DNA of 64,000 bases from Scomber scombrus (Eukaryota; Chordata; Actinopteri; Scombriformes; Scombridae). The stretch lies in contig NC_084989.1 in assembly GCF_963691925.1 (NCBI RefSeq), forward strand, positions 22,575,997 to 22,639,996. The letters run 5' to 3'. The translations under genes and the position numbers were made by a program. Positions 1 through 12,268 of this stretch are shown in pieces. The notes beneath the pieces were generated by a model, which was given only the letters and a program-made list of their open reading frames with translations, searched no databases and had not been told where the DNA came from. The first letter of the stretch is position 1. Each line of letters begins with the position of its first letter.

Positions 1-122
1 AGCAGAAGAAGAAGAAGAGGAAGAAGGAGAAGAAGAAGAAGAAGAAGAAGAAGAAGAAGAAGAAGAAGAAGAAGAAGAAGAAGAAGAAGAAGAAGAAGAA
101 GAAGAAGAAGAAGAAGAAGAAG

Positions 123-152
<30 letters not shown>
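1..152 (+). repeat. (AAG)n microsatellite
   Basis: An almost pure GAA/AAG trinucleotide run fills the left edge, with a few interruptions (GAG, GGA) in the first 30 bases. It is open in one frame as poly-Glu and continues in that frame into the short SANT-like fragment that follows. Confidence 0.95.
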
Positions 153-155
<3 letters not shown>

Positions 156-166
156 AAGAAGACAAG

Positions 167-298
167 ATGTATGATAAGTGGACAGACGATGAGATGCAGA
201 CATTGCTGGCATACTACGGCAACAAGGAGATTCAGAGGGGGTTTGAATCCTCGCTGCGAAACATCTGCAGGTTACTCTGTACGAGTTCTCAGAGTTAG
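167..298 (+). pseudogene. Myb/SANT-like DNA-binding domain fragment, probably transposon-derived
   Basis: A 43-codon frame starts ATG-TAT-GAT and includes the motif KWTDDEMQTLLAYYG, followed by NKEIQRGF and a stop at 296-298. A W-T-D/E-E...LL start followed by an E-I-Q step resembles the first helices of the Myb/SANT-like domains of PIF/Harbinger accessory proteins and MSANTD genes. The rest of the domain is absent or frameshifted; a possible remnant reading VRKKYE lies in another frame near 290-310. The frame is open upstream through the GAA repeat, but no gene structure is visible. It lies on the strand opposite plxdc2. The domain call rests on a short motif, so it is tentative. Confidence 0.35.
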
Positions 299-922
299 AA
301 AGAAATATGAACATCCACATTTAACTTAACCATCACCTGCTTGATAAGAAAAAAAAAAGTTTTCCCCAAGAGTGTTTTGCTAGTAAGAAAGCAGGCACAT
401 ATTGCACGATACTTGAAGAGTGATTACAAAAGCTTGCAGCTGGATATAAATTTCTAGAGGATTTAATTTTAAAGGCGAACAATTTCTATATATGCAGAAG
501 CACTTGACGAGTTATGAGAAGGATTACAACTACAGAAAACAACTGAAGCTAACTCCAAAAAAAAAGTGTTTGTGCACATAAATATGTCGAGACCAGAGTG
601 AGAATATATGAATCTGTTGGGATGAGGGGGGTGTATGAGGTGTTAAAAGTGACATTTTTGAGAGTAAAAGTCCAACCTGTTGAGCCGATGACACCAGCTG
701 CAGTTGAAGTTGATCTGTGAGGAGATGCACGAGCTACAGGTGTTGAACTGGAGACACGCTGGAGAGCAGAAAGATCAAAATAAGTCAAAGATTTCATCAA
801 TAACATACAGCCCAAGAAGAAGTCTTTAGGCCGTATAATGATAAGAAATACATCAAGTAATACTTTTTTCAGAGGGCTATACTGTGGACAGTGTTATGAT
901 TGAGCCACTAAATCTCTCTTAC
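299..922. other. Unassigned intronic sequence
   Basis: No coding exon, RNA or repeat family recognised. By position this is the start of the plxdc2 intron downstream of the 923-1018 exon. The next expected exon, encoding the start of the PSI (plexin repeat) domain, is not visible. Confidence 0.5.
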
Positions 923-1018
923 TGGGTAAAGGAAACATTTCCACCGCTGTAGAGTTAGTGATCCTGGTCTTTGTCAGTTCCACACGGTGGTACTCGTAGA
1001 TTGTCCTCCGCCTCACGT
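923..1018 (-). CDS. plxdc2: plxdc2 exon (inferred exon 8): end of extracellular conserved region before the PSI domain
   Basis: Plexin domain-containing protein 2 is a type I membrane protein; PLXDC1 and PLXDC2 are reported receptors for pigment epithelium-derived factor. Read on the minus strand, this exon completes an Asn codon and encodes 31 further residues, including VRRRTIYEYHRVEL and ITNSTAVEM, before a split codon. The segment matches the part of PLXDC2 immediately before the cysteine-rich PSI domain. The acceptor is AAAATCTAG before ACGTG and the donor is CCCA/GTAAGAG. The length of 96 nt (2+93+1) fits the phase-1 junction left by the 8415-8514 exon. NST is a potential N-glycosylation site. 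PLXDC2 fits better than PLXDC1, which to my recollection has a more divergent sequence here. The next exon lies outside the window or was not seen. Confidence 0.9.
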
Positions 1019-1049
1019 CTAGATTTTGGAGAAAGAAGAAGAAGAAGCA

Positions 1050-1080
1050 GATGGGAGGGGGGGGGGGGAGGGAAGGACAC

Positions 1081-1112
<32 letters not shown>
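1050..1112 (+). repeat. Poly-G and (GA)n simple repeat
   Basis: A G-rich stretch with a run of about ten G is followed by about 14 GA units. It lies some 30 bp upstream (in transcript sense) of the 923-1018 exon, so the transcript reads it as a CT/C-rich tract that may add to the polypyrimidine tract. Confidence 0.85.
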
Positions 1113-3291
1113 TGTGAGTGAACACAAACCATCACAAATCTTCCACCCTGAGATAAAAACTGGGACAAGTGGTCCCTGAAGAACGAATAGAGAGAGAAAG
1201 AGAGAGAGTGCGAGGCAGAATCAGGTCATATTGCGATGCTGCCACACTACTTTATTTCTCCCCCGTTCTCTCTTTGTCCCAGAGTGTCGGCCCCCGCCAC
1301 TTGGCAATGGCCGGTATAGCAATTTCCCCCGGGAGCTGATATCAATCAGACCCTGTTGAAAAGTCGGCCCTTCCCAGTCATCTGTAACAGCGAGTCATCA
1401 GCCCCGCGTAAGATGGAGCGATTGATTAGATACATCATTGACTCTCATTGCGTTCTCGCCCCTTATCACTCACATGTGCCCCCCCGTGTAAAATGGGGGA
1501 CGCTTGACTTTTGCTGGCCATGCATCTTCAGTGTCATTGGTGTGGAAGTGGGAGACGACGGGGAAAGATGTAATAGATCTTTTGGTAAAGTTAAAAAGGG
1601 TTTTTTTGTATGTAATATCTAATCAGGATGTGTTAAATAGTGGTTAATTTAAACTCTAATTGGATTTTTATGAGTTCTATACAGCTAACCCAGAAGGGAG
1701 TCAGTACATTTTAAAACTTGCATCACTCAATATATAATCATTCTTACAGTGCTTTGTATTTGCTTGATCAATGAGGTACAAAATTGAAATTCAATACAGC
1801 AGACTATGGTCTTGCATAGCAAGTTTCATCCATTATGTGATAAATGCATATTCATTCTCACATCTGTGTGTTAAAATGAAGCTGAAGCATGCAGATGATT
1901 GGTGTAGCTTAACATAAAGATAAAAAACTCCTTTGAAAGCAACTTTAAAACTCAGTAATTAACATGTTTTATCTTATTTGTTCATTCTAAGTTGTGTTTT
2001 TTGTATTTAACTTACAGATATAAGAGTTGCATGAAAATAAATCTCTCTAACCAGATTTTGAAATGTCTCATTTTTACTTTTTTCAGTGTTCAAAAACTCA
2101 AAAGTCCAAGTTATATAAGTTGCTCAAATTCAGTAGACCAGCACCCAGAACTTCTTGTCTCACTCTCAGCCAGAAAGCGAATAACCAAATGTCAAACTGT
2201 CCTTTTTAACACTATTCAAGGTTGCTCCTTTGCATGGTCGATTGATTTTTTTTCTTGGTGTGGGAATTGTTGGCTGAGCTTGATCCAGTATTGTTCTTCT
2301 CATACAAGAGGATGTTGTTCCCCTGCAGACCTGCTTGGCTGATTACACTCTAGACAACTGATCAAAGCAGCTAATGTGAGCCAGCTCAGTCTATCCTGAG
2401 ACTAAGACCACCCTTCCTTTCCCTCCTCTCCTTCCCTGGTGACTGACTTCCTCTAGCCTCTAGCAAAGGGATTATCAGGTGCCTAATGACACGGCAGGGG
2501 CCAGAGGAAGGTCAGTTCCCCCGCCTGGGGCTGCTGATGTGTGGGCAGACTGTACAGCATGGCTGGTCTCTAGTTTATGGTGGAAGGAAGCCACAAATCA
2601 GATCAATTATAGCCTAGACTCAGCCTCAGCATAAACAACACCTAATTCCCATTGATACTATCAAACAAAGGCGGTTTTGTATAAGTGTGTCATCAATTAC
2701 GCACGAGAGGGTCAATAAACGCATATTCAATTTAAAATCCAGAGAAAGTAATACACTCGCACGGTTATCGCCCTCTTAAGCAATAAAAACCTATTGGAAA
2801 AAATATTGCTGCTTACATATTTACTTGGATAAAATCACAATTACAGGCAGCCTCTTCATCCATAAAGCTGCATGGAAATCAATAGAAATGTGATGTGAGG
2901 ACAGAGAGTTTAGAAATCAATAGTGCAGTAATGGCAGGCTCGCTCTGCCCCTCTTATCAGACTTCAAACCAGCTGTTTGTACTGTACACAAAATAATACA
3001 ATACATACAATCGACTTCTTTATCGTCATTATTACACATTTAGCTCTTTGGTATCGGCAGTATATTAAATCACAATGCTTCAGCTTAGGTGAGTTCAAGA
3101 TGAGATTCATTTTTACTGATAATAAAACCTACAAATAGAAAAATAAGGGTCAGTGACAAATAAGGGTTGGCAAGATGAGCAAATTCAAAAGTATCTTAAA
3201 AATAGTTTTAAAAGCAGCATAAGGTTCAGTTTTATATCATTTGAAATGACATTTGCACCATTTTTTACCAAAAGTAAGACTGAATGCTCCT

Positions 3292-3600
3292 GAAAATGTC
3301 AAATGGTGTAACCACAAAAGAATGATATTAAATATTGTATCACCTACAGTGTATTTAAGTGGACTTATACTAATAATTACTTCATTTAAAACAATGTAAA
3401 TGTTTCCTGGTCTCCATGGTTACCAGATGAAATGTAATATTTAGAACAATTGTATTCCATTACCTTTATTTAATATAAGAAGTTATAATGTAAGATCATG
3501 ACAAACTAGTTGATATGGTGTTTTATTGACAATTTACTGTTTTTAAGCAAGTTGAATTATTTGGTACAAAGTTTTTATGGTTACACCACTTAGACATTTT
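3292..3600. mobile_element. Short inverted-repeat (MITE-like) element
   Basis: The left end has AAAATGTC followed by TGGTGTAACCAC. The right end reads TGGTTACACCAC...GACATTTT, the imperfect reverse complement over about 27 bp. The interior is AT-rich and non-coding. This arrangement fits a non-autonomous DNA transposon of about 0.3 kb. No target duplication was established and the superfamily is not assigned. Confidence 0.55.
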
Positions 3601-6600
3601 TGCCATAATCCTCTAATATATTCTCTCAAAATGGATTAAAAGCAGAAATTTGATGCTGGGTCCACAAAAAAAGAATGTGTGCAAATTATTCATACGTTTA
3701 TTTTCACATTTTAACCCTTGACTAAACCTCATGGACACAAAAAAACACTCATTGACCCATAAATAAAATAACATCCATACACTGTGCATAATTAACAGCT
3801 CAGGTTTTGGCGTCTTGCTGCTGTGGGTAAAGATTATTAATCCAAGTAGATGAAATATGATTTGAAAAGCAAGGAGGCAGCTTTGGCATCATAACACCAT
3901 TTTAATAATAACACAGTGTGACTAATAATGTCTAATCTGACCTTTGGGAAAGCCTGAATCCTCACATGTGCTTGTACCTGACCTGTTAATTACAAACCCC
4001 GACCAACATCCACACACCCACCAATCTCCCCTCTCATCATTGCCTGTAACTGCATGTGCTGTGGGCCCCGCTCTGCCTGGAGGCTGTGCGAAATGTTTCA
4101 TCTGAGCGTTTAATCTGAAGTGAAGCTATAGTGGATTAAACACATCTGGTTGCCATGGTTGCTGTGCAGTAATTGGCTGCAGAGACACTTTACTGAGTTG
4201 AGATTCTTCTCCTTGCGGTGGTGGTGGTGGAGCCTGCAGCGGTCATGGCTCTCCTGTCTCTTTCTGTCCCTGTCAAGATGAAGGCTTAATGCACTCGGGA
4301 CGTGAAAACTTAGCATACCAAGTATCAGAGCGCATTTAGTATCTGGCATAACTGTCTTGATGCATCATGAAAAATCTGTCAAAATATTTTTCTTTCACCG
4401 AGATAAACGGCGTCAAAATGAGATCTGAGGCTTCATTTTTTTTCAGTTTAAGTAATGAAATTTCTCTGCAGCAACAGGAGATGTGATATATACTGAGTGT
4501 AAGAACAAAGTGGGGACTCGGGTCACATATAGCTATAACTGTCCTATAAACTGAGCCTTCTGGTTGGGATCAGAGGGACTCCCTACAGAGAAATGAACAT
4601 CTGTGGCGTCCGACTACTCCATGAATAACTGCTGATTCTTGGTTTTTCTAAAGGTGAGTCTTTATCTATCTATGCATACTCCTCTCTATCACTGAGGACT
4701 ATTATTACAGGAACCTCTGATCTTCCCTGCTGCATCATTTGCTCTCTAAAACAGAAGCTTTGCCTTGCTGCTCACCAGACACGTCAAACCCATCTTAGAA
4801 ATCACAGGTGCCGGATGCAAATACTGCCCTTTTCTTATCAGATGTGTCCGTGAACTTGTGCCCTTTGCAAATATCACCTGGTTTGTTGCACAGCGAGAAA
4901 ACAAAGCCTTTCTTTGTTTCAGATGCTGCAAGGGTTTATTAGCTTTAGCAATTGACCTAAACTCCCTTCGCAAACAGTGATTGTTCAATCATAGCTTAAA
5001 GAGGTTCTTCTCAGCCTTTACAAAACCAAAACATAAAAAACAGAAGTCTATTGAGTGAATTAAAGAGTTTATCTACTTTAACATGAGCTACAATTGTTAA
5101 AATATCTGGCTAACCGGCTTAATATCAACAGTATTAACTGTAGCTGCTAGGTAATACTGGATGCTATTAAGGTTTACAGTTACTATAGTTAATTATGCTT
5201 GTATGATTGTGCACATATACGCCTTTATGAAACACTTTGGTGCAACGTCTGTTTGCAAAGTCTGTACTCTATCTTTTCAATTTGAGGAAGTTTGGATTCC
5301 AGCAACCCCAGCTAGCTTGAACAAATACAGCATTACATCTATTAGTCCTCCTCTTTAAAGCCTATTATCTGATCTTATCTATCAATACGTAGAAGGACTA
5401 TCTCAAAGCTGTTTAATTACATAAATCATGAACCTGTGAAGACGCTAACTGTTTGCCTAAGACATGTGCAGTAGCTTTAGCCTTAGCCTTAATTAGCATG
5501 ATATCATGTATTTAGGCATTGTGTAAAATATATAAACACATTTTCATCAGGTTTGTGTTTTAAGATAGGCCAGCAAGAATAATTAGTTGTTTTTTTAACC
5601 AACTCATGGGTCAAATTTACGTTAGCTACATTACAGTACGTTAAAATGTACGTTAGCTACATTACATACGTTAAAATCTACATTAGCTACATTACGTGAC
5701 ATTAAAAATTGACCTGCAACAGTCGCCATCTCAGCACAGAAAATCAAAGGTCACCTGCTAGAAATGAGAAGCCTACTTTTTTCTATTTCTGTTGGAAATC
5801 GAGGACTCATTGTGTAAAAAAGTACTGAGAATTTTAAACTGTTAAATGAGGCTGTAAAAGTTATTATGAACCGCATTACAGAAAGCTTGACAGGTGTAAC
5901 AACAACAAGAGCGAGCTTAGCAAACACTCAATTAACAACCTGTCTCAAGTGTTCACACCTCATCTGGATTTAATGTGTTATAAGTAAATGAGGGCAAGAC
6001 AGGTACTGGTTCAGTTGTTTGCATCTGACACAGTTCAGTTTCAGCTTTTGAAAAGTAGCTTTAGATGTATTTAGCACTCAGAGAGACAGAATCAGCTCAG
6101 TGATCATTTCAGATGATTATCAGAGTGGAAAATAAGGGAGAACACAAACTCCTCAGAGACATCAGTCATGTTCAACACACCATCTCAGTCTCAATCTGCT
6201 TCCAGCCAGGATTTCATCACTTCATAACCGAGCAGTTGCACATACTGGTTTCATCACGCTGTGTCAGAGGCTTCAAAGACAGTTTGGTTTATAAAGTCTA
6301 AGGGGAGCACGTTAACAGGTTCAATATACAAATCTCTCATTGCTGAGTGCAGTCTTCTTGAAAGAGGTTTTAAAGAAAAAGCCTTCATACAAGACAGAAG
6401 CAAAGTCCGTGCAAGAAACTCAAAGAAAGTGGTGCTTTGAAGAATTGTATTACTATTAAACTTAAACTTAACTTAAACTTGTCTTACTACATATTACATT
6501 TATACATCAAGATGCCAGCCGTGAGATGAAAAAAGCCTTTCTTATTCAAAGGGTTTAAAGTTATGATATATGATATATGTTATCCAAACTTCACACAGTC

Positions 6601-8414
6601 AATCAAAACAAAGTTTAAATTACTGAATAAATCATATTTGACAACTCATTATTGTGACAGACTTTGAATCAGAGCCACAGAGAGAACGAGAAGGGAGACT
6701 GCGGATGAAAAGGTTTGAAGTGTCTCAACTTTGCTCGCGTTTGCTTTAGATTAATGCGCCTAAATTGATCCAAAGCGAATGGGAGAGGCAGATGTGGAGC
6801 TCTGCCCACTGAGAGGCCGAACAAGAAGTGTGTGGGGAAGACGTGATGACAGTCGGAGCTAAAGCAGAAACAGACGTGGTTGAAGTCAAGCTATGAGATG
6901 CAGAAGGGCCAATAAGAGGATGATGAAACAATACAGTCAGCTAAGTTATTTAAGAAACTTATGAGAGACTTACTCACTGGATTAATTGAAAGTTTACCCT
7001 TCACTATAGGCTCCACCCCCCTTAGTTACTGTTGCTACGTGTTTCCATTCCGGAATGCTGTTACCATGACAGCAGGTGCCAGATTTAAAACTTGGAATTC
7101 TCTGTAGCCTTGGAAACAAAACTAGCTTTTCTTTTCTAGCCATCAATCATTGGTTTGTCAGCTAAAACGATAACTGTCGCTGCAAGATTTGATCAACTGT
7201 GGCTAGCTAGCTAATTAATGCTAATATTAACTCTGTCAGATGGTTTTAAATTATGTCTCCAGTTGACTTTTGATGTTTCCAGTGGAATTTTTTGAAAATG
7301 GTGCATTCAATGGCTACACAGGCATATAATATCATGCTAAAAGACTGAAGTTAAAGCTACAAGTTTATAATAGTATTATAATATAGTATTGTGATAATAA
7401 TAATGTCATTAAAATGTTCTAACACAACTATTTGGAAGCCTAGTACAGAAAACATGAGTATTAAACATAGGTATTAAATTGAATTGGCTTAAAGATGGTG
7501 CCCTATTCATTGCTATGAAAGTTGCCCAGTGATGCATGAAGTCATAAAATCATCCTGTATTTCTGTATTATTTTGGGGCTTTAATTGTATGTGCACTAGA
7601 GACTTCCATTGGCCGAGCCAGGTGACTTCTGGTTGACTCTTCGCTCACTGGGGATAAAATAATTTAATAATCCTGCTCTTGTAGACTGTTAAAATGTTAT
7701 TGGATCAAATGGATCGAATTCTGATAATAAAACGAATCATTTCACAGGGCTGTGAAGGAAATATGCTTTTTGGGCCAGCGTGCATCATGTCATGGACCTG
7801 GAAGTTGTAATTACACATTTGACCACTTTGTCAAATTGGCTTCGAAAGCCCGGTGCTCTTCCTGGGAGCTTGATGTGGACAAGCAAAACAGAGATTTGAT
7901 TCTACTGTAGTATTAGTATTTTGAATTTCTATTTTCTCTTATTGAGGATGAATAGCAACTGATGCGTTTGGTAAATGTACTACTACGAGGTGTTAGTGCA
8001 ACAAGTTTGAACAGGATTACTGGAGTGCAAAACGAAATAAAAACCTGCTAACGTTAGCCAAGCATCTTGGCTCCAACACAGTGGATGTTCCAGTCCTGAC
8101 CAAGGCTTTCAGTGTTTGCAGTTAGTTAGCACCAACACACTGTTTAATCTATTTCTACCAATTCTGCACTTCTGTTTTGGTTTCAAAAGATTTTTTTTAA
8201 AAGGTATGGCCCTCAAAACACTGTAAAACTATGACTACAAATCCAAAGCTTGATTGGACATTTGCTGTTTGGGAGGCGTTTAGTGGACAGTCAATTACAC
8301 AATTCAATCATTCATAGTTTTCTGGGTTCCAGTTTGCATTTTTTATAATTCCGATGTTCTTTCTTTGCACAACTGAACAGATGTAAGATATAAATGTCTG
8401 TGTTTGAAACTCAC

Positions 8415-8514
8415 TTGGTATCTGCTGGATCTTGTGGACCACCACGAAGGCATCAGACAGGCCCACCTTTACCGGGTGATTGACAGAGCTGATCTGTGCC
8501 ACCTCAATAGGGAT
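8415..8514 (-). CDS. plxdc2: plxdc2 exon (inferred exon 7)
   Basis: This minus-strand exon encodes 33 residues plus one base, starting IPIEVAQISS and including NHPVKVGLSDAFVVVHKIQQ. The block VKVGLSDAFVVVH is characteristic of PLXDC2 and lies in the conserved extracellular region. The acceptor is CTATTTCAG/ATCCCT and the donor CCAA/GTGAGT. The start phase (0) matches the end of the 10437-10555 exon and the end phase (1) matches the start of the 923-1018 exon. No internal stop or frameshift is seen, so the gene appears functional here. Confidence 0.93.
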
Positions 8515-10436
8515 CTGAAATAGAAGACGGGAAAATCAATTACCAGGGCCTCGACAATCTGTCTCAGACAGGATGGAAAACAGGAGCAGGCCACAACAGT
8601 CTGACAGCACTGACAATTCAACCAATTTATGACCATCTCCCACAGGAATCTGCTGAGGCATTATGCAACTTCAACGAGCATATGGCTATCTTTGGTGGGT
8701 TGAATAAATATATCAGACACAGCAGGGACAGAAATGAGCAACAACTTTGGGAAAACTGACTTCTTTCAGAGACCAAAAATAGGCTCAAACTAATGTTGGT
8801 TGTTAGGCAAATGATAGAAAGGGAAGATTCAATACTTAGAGCCCCTGACATTTAGGTCAACATATCTTTGAATCTGGTGTTTTGGCACCATAGGAGAGGA
8901 CTCAGAGATGAATATTTAAAGACGATATAAAAATACATTGATGGTGCTGCTCAGCTGCTCTGAACACGCCTTCTAATGATAGAGGTTCATGTAATAACTC
9001 AGATTACATGTAATGGTCAGGTTGCTCTTTTGAGAACAATAGCAGCAGCATAATGAAACAAGAGTAAAAAAAAACTACAGTAGCTTTTAGTTCAACTCTT
9101 CTAATATGTGAAAATTGGTCTTAGTCATAAAAGCAGCAGCCCCGTGGTTGTAACAATTGCAATTATCATAGATCATTACTTAGTTGTTGCAGTTCACAGT
9201 CACAGTGTCTCTGCAGAAGTCTCTGTTGGAAATCATTTTTCATTTTCACATCTTTTTTCTCTGTTCAACCGAGTTGTTTTTCTGCACATATTTTAAAATT
9301 TTGATATTCATAGACCCCATCAGGACATCTAAGAGACAGTTTGTCTCACATGCAGCGAGAAAAATAATATTACAGAATGTGTTTATGTGTGTGTAAGTGT
9401 GTTTATCAACTGAAGTAATGTTTTTTTAGGCAGTGCCCACCATGAAACTCGTTTTTTTTGTCAGTCGTGTTGGCATCACTGTTCTGTTTAATGACCAGAG
9501 TGAAAACACATGAACACAGGGGATTTTTTTTTCTCAGCTGAAAACACAGGAGCAATGACTAAGACAACTTTCAAAGTCTGATAGAATTAAAAACAGGAGG
9601 AAAGCTGAGTGTGTGAGCTGTGTGCTTTGGGAGAAGTGGGAGATAGATCCCATTGTCCTTTGTGCTGCACATACCATGATGATTAATTTTCTACTAAAAG
9701 GCTCAACAAAACCCTGAAAGAATCTGGTGTACAGATAATCAAAAATCTGAATAGTTGTTTAATTTTGGCGTGTTTGAGTTAGCTAATTTGGTTTATAATA
9801 GTGCTGCGACCAATGATTACTTTATTTGTCGATGAACGTGATGATTATTTTCTCGATTAATTGAATAGTTGTTTGGTCTACAAACTTTCAGAAGAAGGTG
9901 AAAAGTCTCGATCACCTTTCCCAAAAGCCCAAAATGGAACCTCAAATGTCTTTTTTTTGTCTCAACCGACCCAAAGACATTCAGTTTACTATTATATAAG
10001 ACTAAATAAACCAGAAAATATTCACGTTCAAGAAGGTGGAGCATGATAATTAACTTAAAGCGATTAATCGATTATCAAAATTGTTGGTGATTCATTTTCT
10101 GTTTACTGACTTTATTGATCAATCTTTGCAAAAGAAGGCAAGATTCACTGTTTAATAGCTCTAACTTCTCCAATATTATGTAGAAAATGTCATTGATTTA
10201 GCAATTTGGTGTAGACAATGAGGGTCTGAAGATCTGATTGTGAAAGATCTGGCTTATAATTTGTGGTGTCTGCTAATAAAACATGTTTAATTTATTCATT
10301 TAGGTCAATAAATAGAGTCAGAAAGAGTGGTAGAATCAGACAGAAGGGACACAAAGTAAGAAAATACACAAGTAAATGACTGAAGAAGAAAAAGGAAGAC
10401 TGGTTTCAGCTGGTTTGATAAATGAGTCTCTCTCAC
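8515..10436 (-). other. plxdc2: plxdc2 intron (inferred intron 6)
   Basis: A 1.9 kb intron with donor GAG/GTGAGA and acceptor TTTCAG. Its only recognisable content is a dispersed repeat at about 9800-10125. Confidence 0.85.
9800..10125. repeat. Dispersed repeat with CGATTAAT/ATTAATCG ends
   Basis: The segment contains TTCTCGATTAATTGAATAG on the left and GCGATTAATCGATTATC on the right. Between them lies the arrangement 'TTGGTCTACAAA ... CCCAAAGACATTCAGTTTAC ... AAATATTCACG', which I recognise as a common teleost interspersed repeat. Related sequence appears again in the 11.5-11.75 kb region. It is probably a non-autonomous DNA transposon; the superfamily is not assigned. Confidence 0.55.
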
Positions 10437-10555
10437 CTCTTTGTATGCAAAGACAATCCTGCCTGTGTTGTGCAGCGTGGCCTGAAAAGTAAAGCTGCCC
10501 AGGTTGTAGTTGTCCTGTAGGTGAACGTGGTCCCACTGCACCACCAGAGCAGTAC
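10437..10555 (-). CDS. plxdc2: plxdc2 exon (inferred exon 6)
   Basis: The minus-strand exon begins by completing a Gly codon (G/GT) and then encodes 39 residues: TALVVQWDHVHLQDNYN, GSFTFQATLHNTG and RIVFAYKE. This matches the PLXDC2 segment around VVQWDHVHLQ nearly residue for residue. PLXDC1 diverges here (it has a Trp-Glu-Asp stretch instead of DNYN), so this exon is the best paralogue discriminator in the window. The acceptor is CCCTTCAG/GTACTG and the donor AAAGAG/GTGAGA. The length of 119 nt (2+117) fits the phases of its neighbours. Confidence 0.95.
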
Positions 10556-11137
10556 CTGAAGGGGACAAAAACACAACGAAAAAACATGTGAAGCTCATAA
10601 TTCCACACTATGCATGTAACTTACACCTCTCCGTTTTTAACACTGGGCTTATTTTTCACCGTTTGTGTAATGCCATCTTTACCATCTCATATCTAGCGTG
10701 AAATGAACCTCTGACCGGGCAAAGACCGTGAATAAAACGACATCGATGTAACAATCATGTTTGTAAGGCGATATGTGTTTTCGGGGATTATTTCCCGGCA
10801 GAGACTTTTATTCTCTCCCTGTGGGTGTGAGATGATTGACACTAAAGTAGCGTGAGCACTGATATGAAAACACTTCACTGGAGCAGGATGAAACTGCAAT
10901 AAAATTGAAACTTTGAGAAAACCAAATCAAGGCGTGGTGGTTACTGTGATGGATTATGTAGCTCCGGCAATTTTCACAACAGTGAAAGTTTTTCATACTG
11001 TGCGAGCTGGAATGACAGTGCTGTAAATTACTTTTTCATATGGTAGGAAAAGGAGACCTAATACATCCATTTGCAGTGGCTGAAAGGCAGTCAGCACCAG
11101 GAGGGAAGTAAAGAAGAAGGATGACATTGGTACCAAG

Positions 11138-12268
11138 TTAAAGGGTCAGTTCACCTAACTGACAATAATATATACTCATATTTATGATACTAAGAGCTTT
11201 AAAACTCATAGCAACTACTCCTATCAGAGCCAATGTACAGATAACACCAGTTAATCCAGATCTCCAAGTCAACAGTTTTCACCACTACTTTCTCCTGAAG
11301 AAATGGACGCAAACAGCTTGAAGCAAGGTGTGCAAATTATCTATAAGGAGATGTGCTGATGTTGAGTTTTGAGGGTTTTCACTGTTTTGAGCTGCACAAA
11401 TTAAAATCCAATCATCTCTATTATTTTGGGGTGGTGACAGACGTTTTAGGGGTGGATATCTCAAAGCCTGGGAACATAAAATTTGAACAAACACAAACTG
11501 AGCTGAAACGATTGGTTGGATAATCTGTTTATTGACCAACTGAAAAATGATGTGCAACTATTTTGGAAATCTATGAACCATTGACTGTTATCAGCTCCTA
11601 AACTGTGACGATTTGTTGCTTTCGTTTATCTTCCTTATCTTTAACTGTTTTCTGACATTTCATAGACCAAACGATTGATCAATTATCCGAGAGAATAATC
11701 ACCATTTATGGCAATAATAAAAACAACCATTAGCTGCAGACCTTAGGTGGCGTTCAGACCAACTTTAGCTCTGCATGAAATAAATGTTCGTTTCACTGGA
11801 GCTGGTGTATTAATGCAAAGAGCCCCTTTCAGAATAGTGCAGGATCGTCGGCAAAAAAGTTAAACCTGGTTCAAAAGCTGCAATGCAACATTATCCAGCA
11901 AGGTGCCACGTTGGCCAAACACATACATGCAAGAGCACATTCCTGGTAGATTGCATAGTAATGTGAATGCCATGATTCTGTTGTTTACCTCCCAATAAAA
12001 CAACAGCTGCTGTGCTAACTTTCCAGAGTTGTTTGTGAGTATTATAAATCGCTGTGCAGTGTTTTGGTTCTGATAAGTGTTAAATGCATTAATCTGTAGC
12101 TCCAACTGGACTTCCTTGTCTCATTGGTACCTAAACAACTCGTCCCCACTGATGTTTTAATGCAGGGCTGATTTTTTGTCTGAATGCAGCACTTACTGTG
12201 TCCGAATCTCCAGACATCACAAGATTCATGATAAAACAGGTTGTAATTTGGGTGAATTGACACTTTAA
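11138..12268. mobile_element. TTAA-bounded inverted-repeat element (about 1.1 kb)
   Basis: The left end is TTAAAGGGTCAGTTCACC. The right end, reverse-complemented, is TTAAAGTGTCAATTCACC (16 of 18 identical). Both start with TTAA, which suggests a TTAA target duplication. The interior is non-coding and holds a copy of the CGATTAAT-type dispersed repeat (about 11500-11750), so the whole could be a composite of nested insertions. This is a non-autonomous DNA transposon by structure. Confidence 0.5.

Larger units (their letters stand above)
1019..8414 (-). other. plxdc2: plxdc2 intron (inferred intron 7)
   Basis: Splice sites flank this 7.4 kb interval (donor AA/GTGAGT at the right, acceptor TCTAG at the left). 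It holds a poly-G/(GA)n run at about 1050-1112 and an inverted-repeat element at 3292-3600. Otherwise it is AT-rich single-copy-looking DNA without GGAA arrays. The short open frames inside have no recognisable motifs. Confidence 0.8.

Noticed and set aside
1899..1935. GTGTAGCTTAACATAAAGATA resembles the start of fish mitochondrial tRNA-Phe.
   Set aside because: Similarity covers only about 20 bases, with no cloverleaf and no adjoining 12S rRNA-like sequence.
4746..4988. Overlapping ORFs on both strands (71 and 80 codons) in the first large intron.
   Set aside because: No recognisable domain, no splice or promoter context, and length expected by chance.
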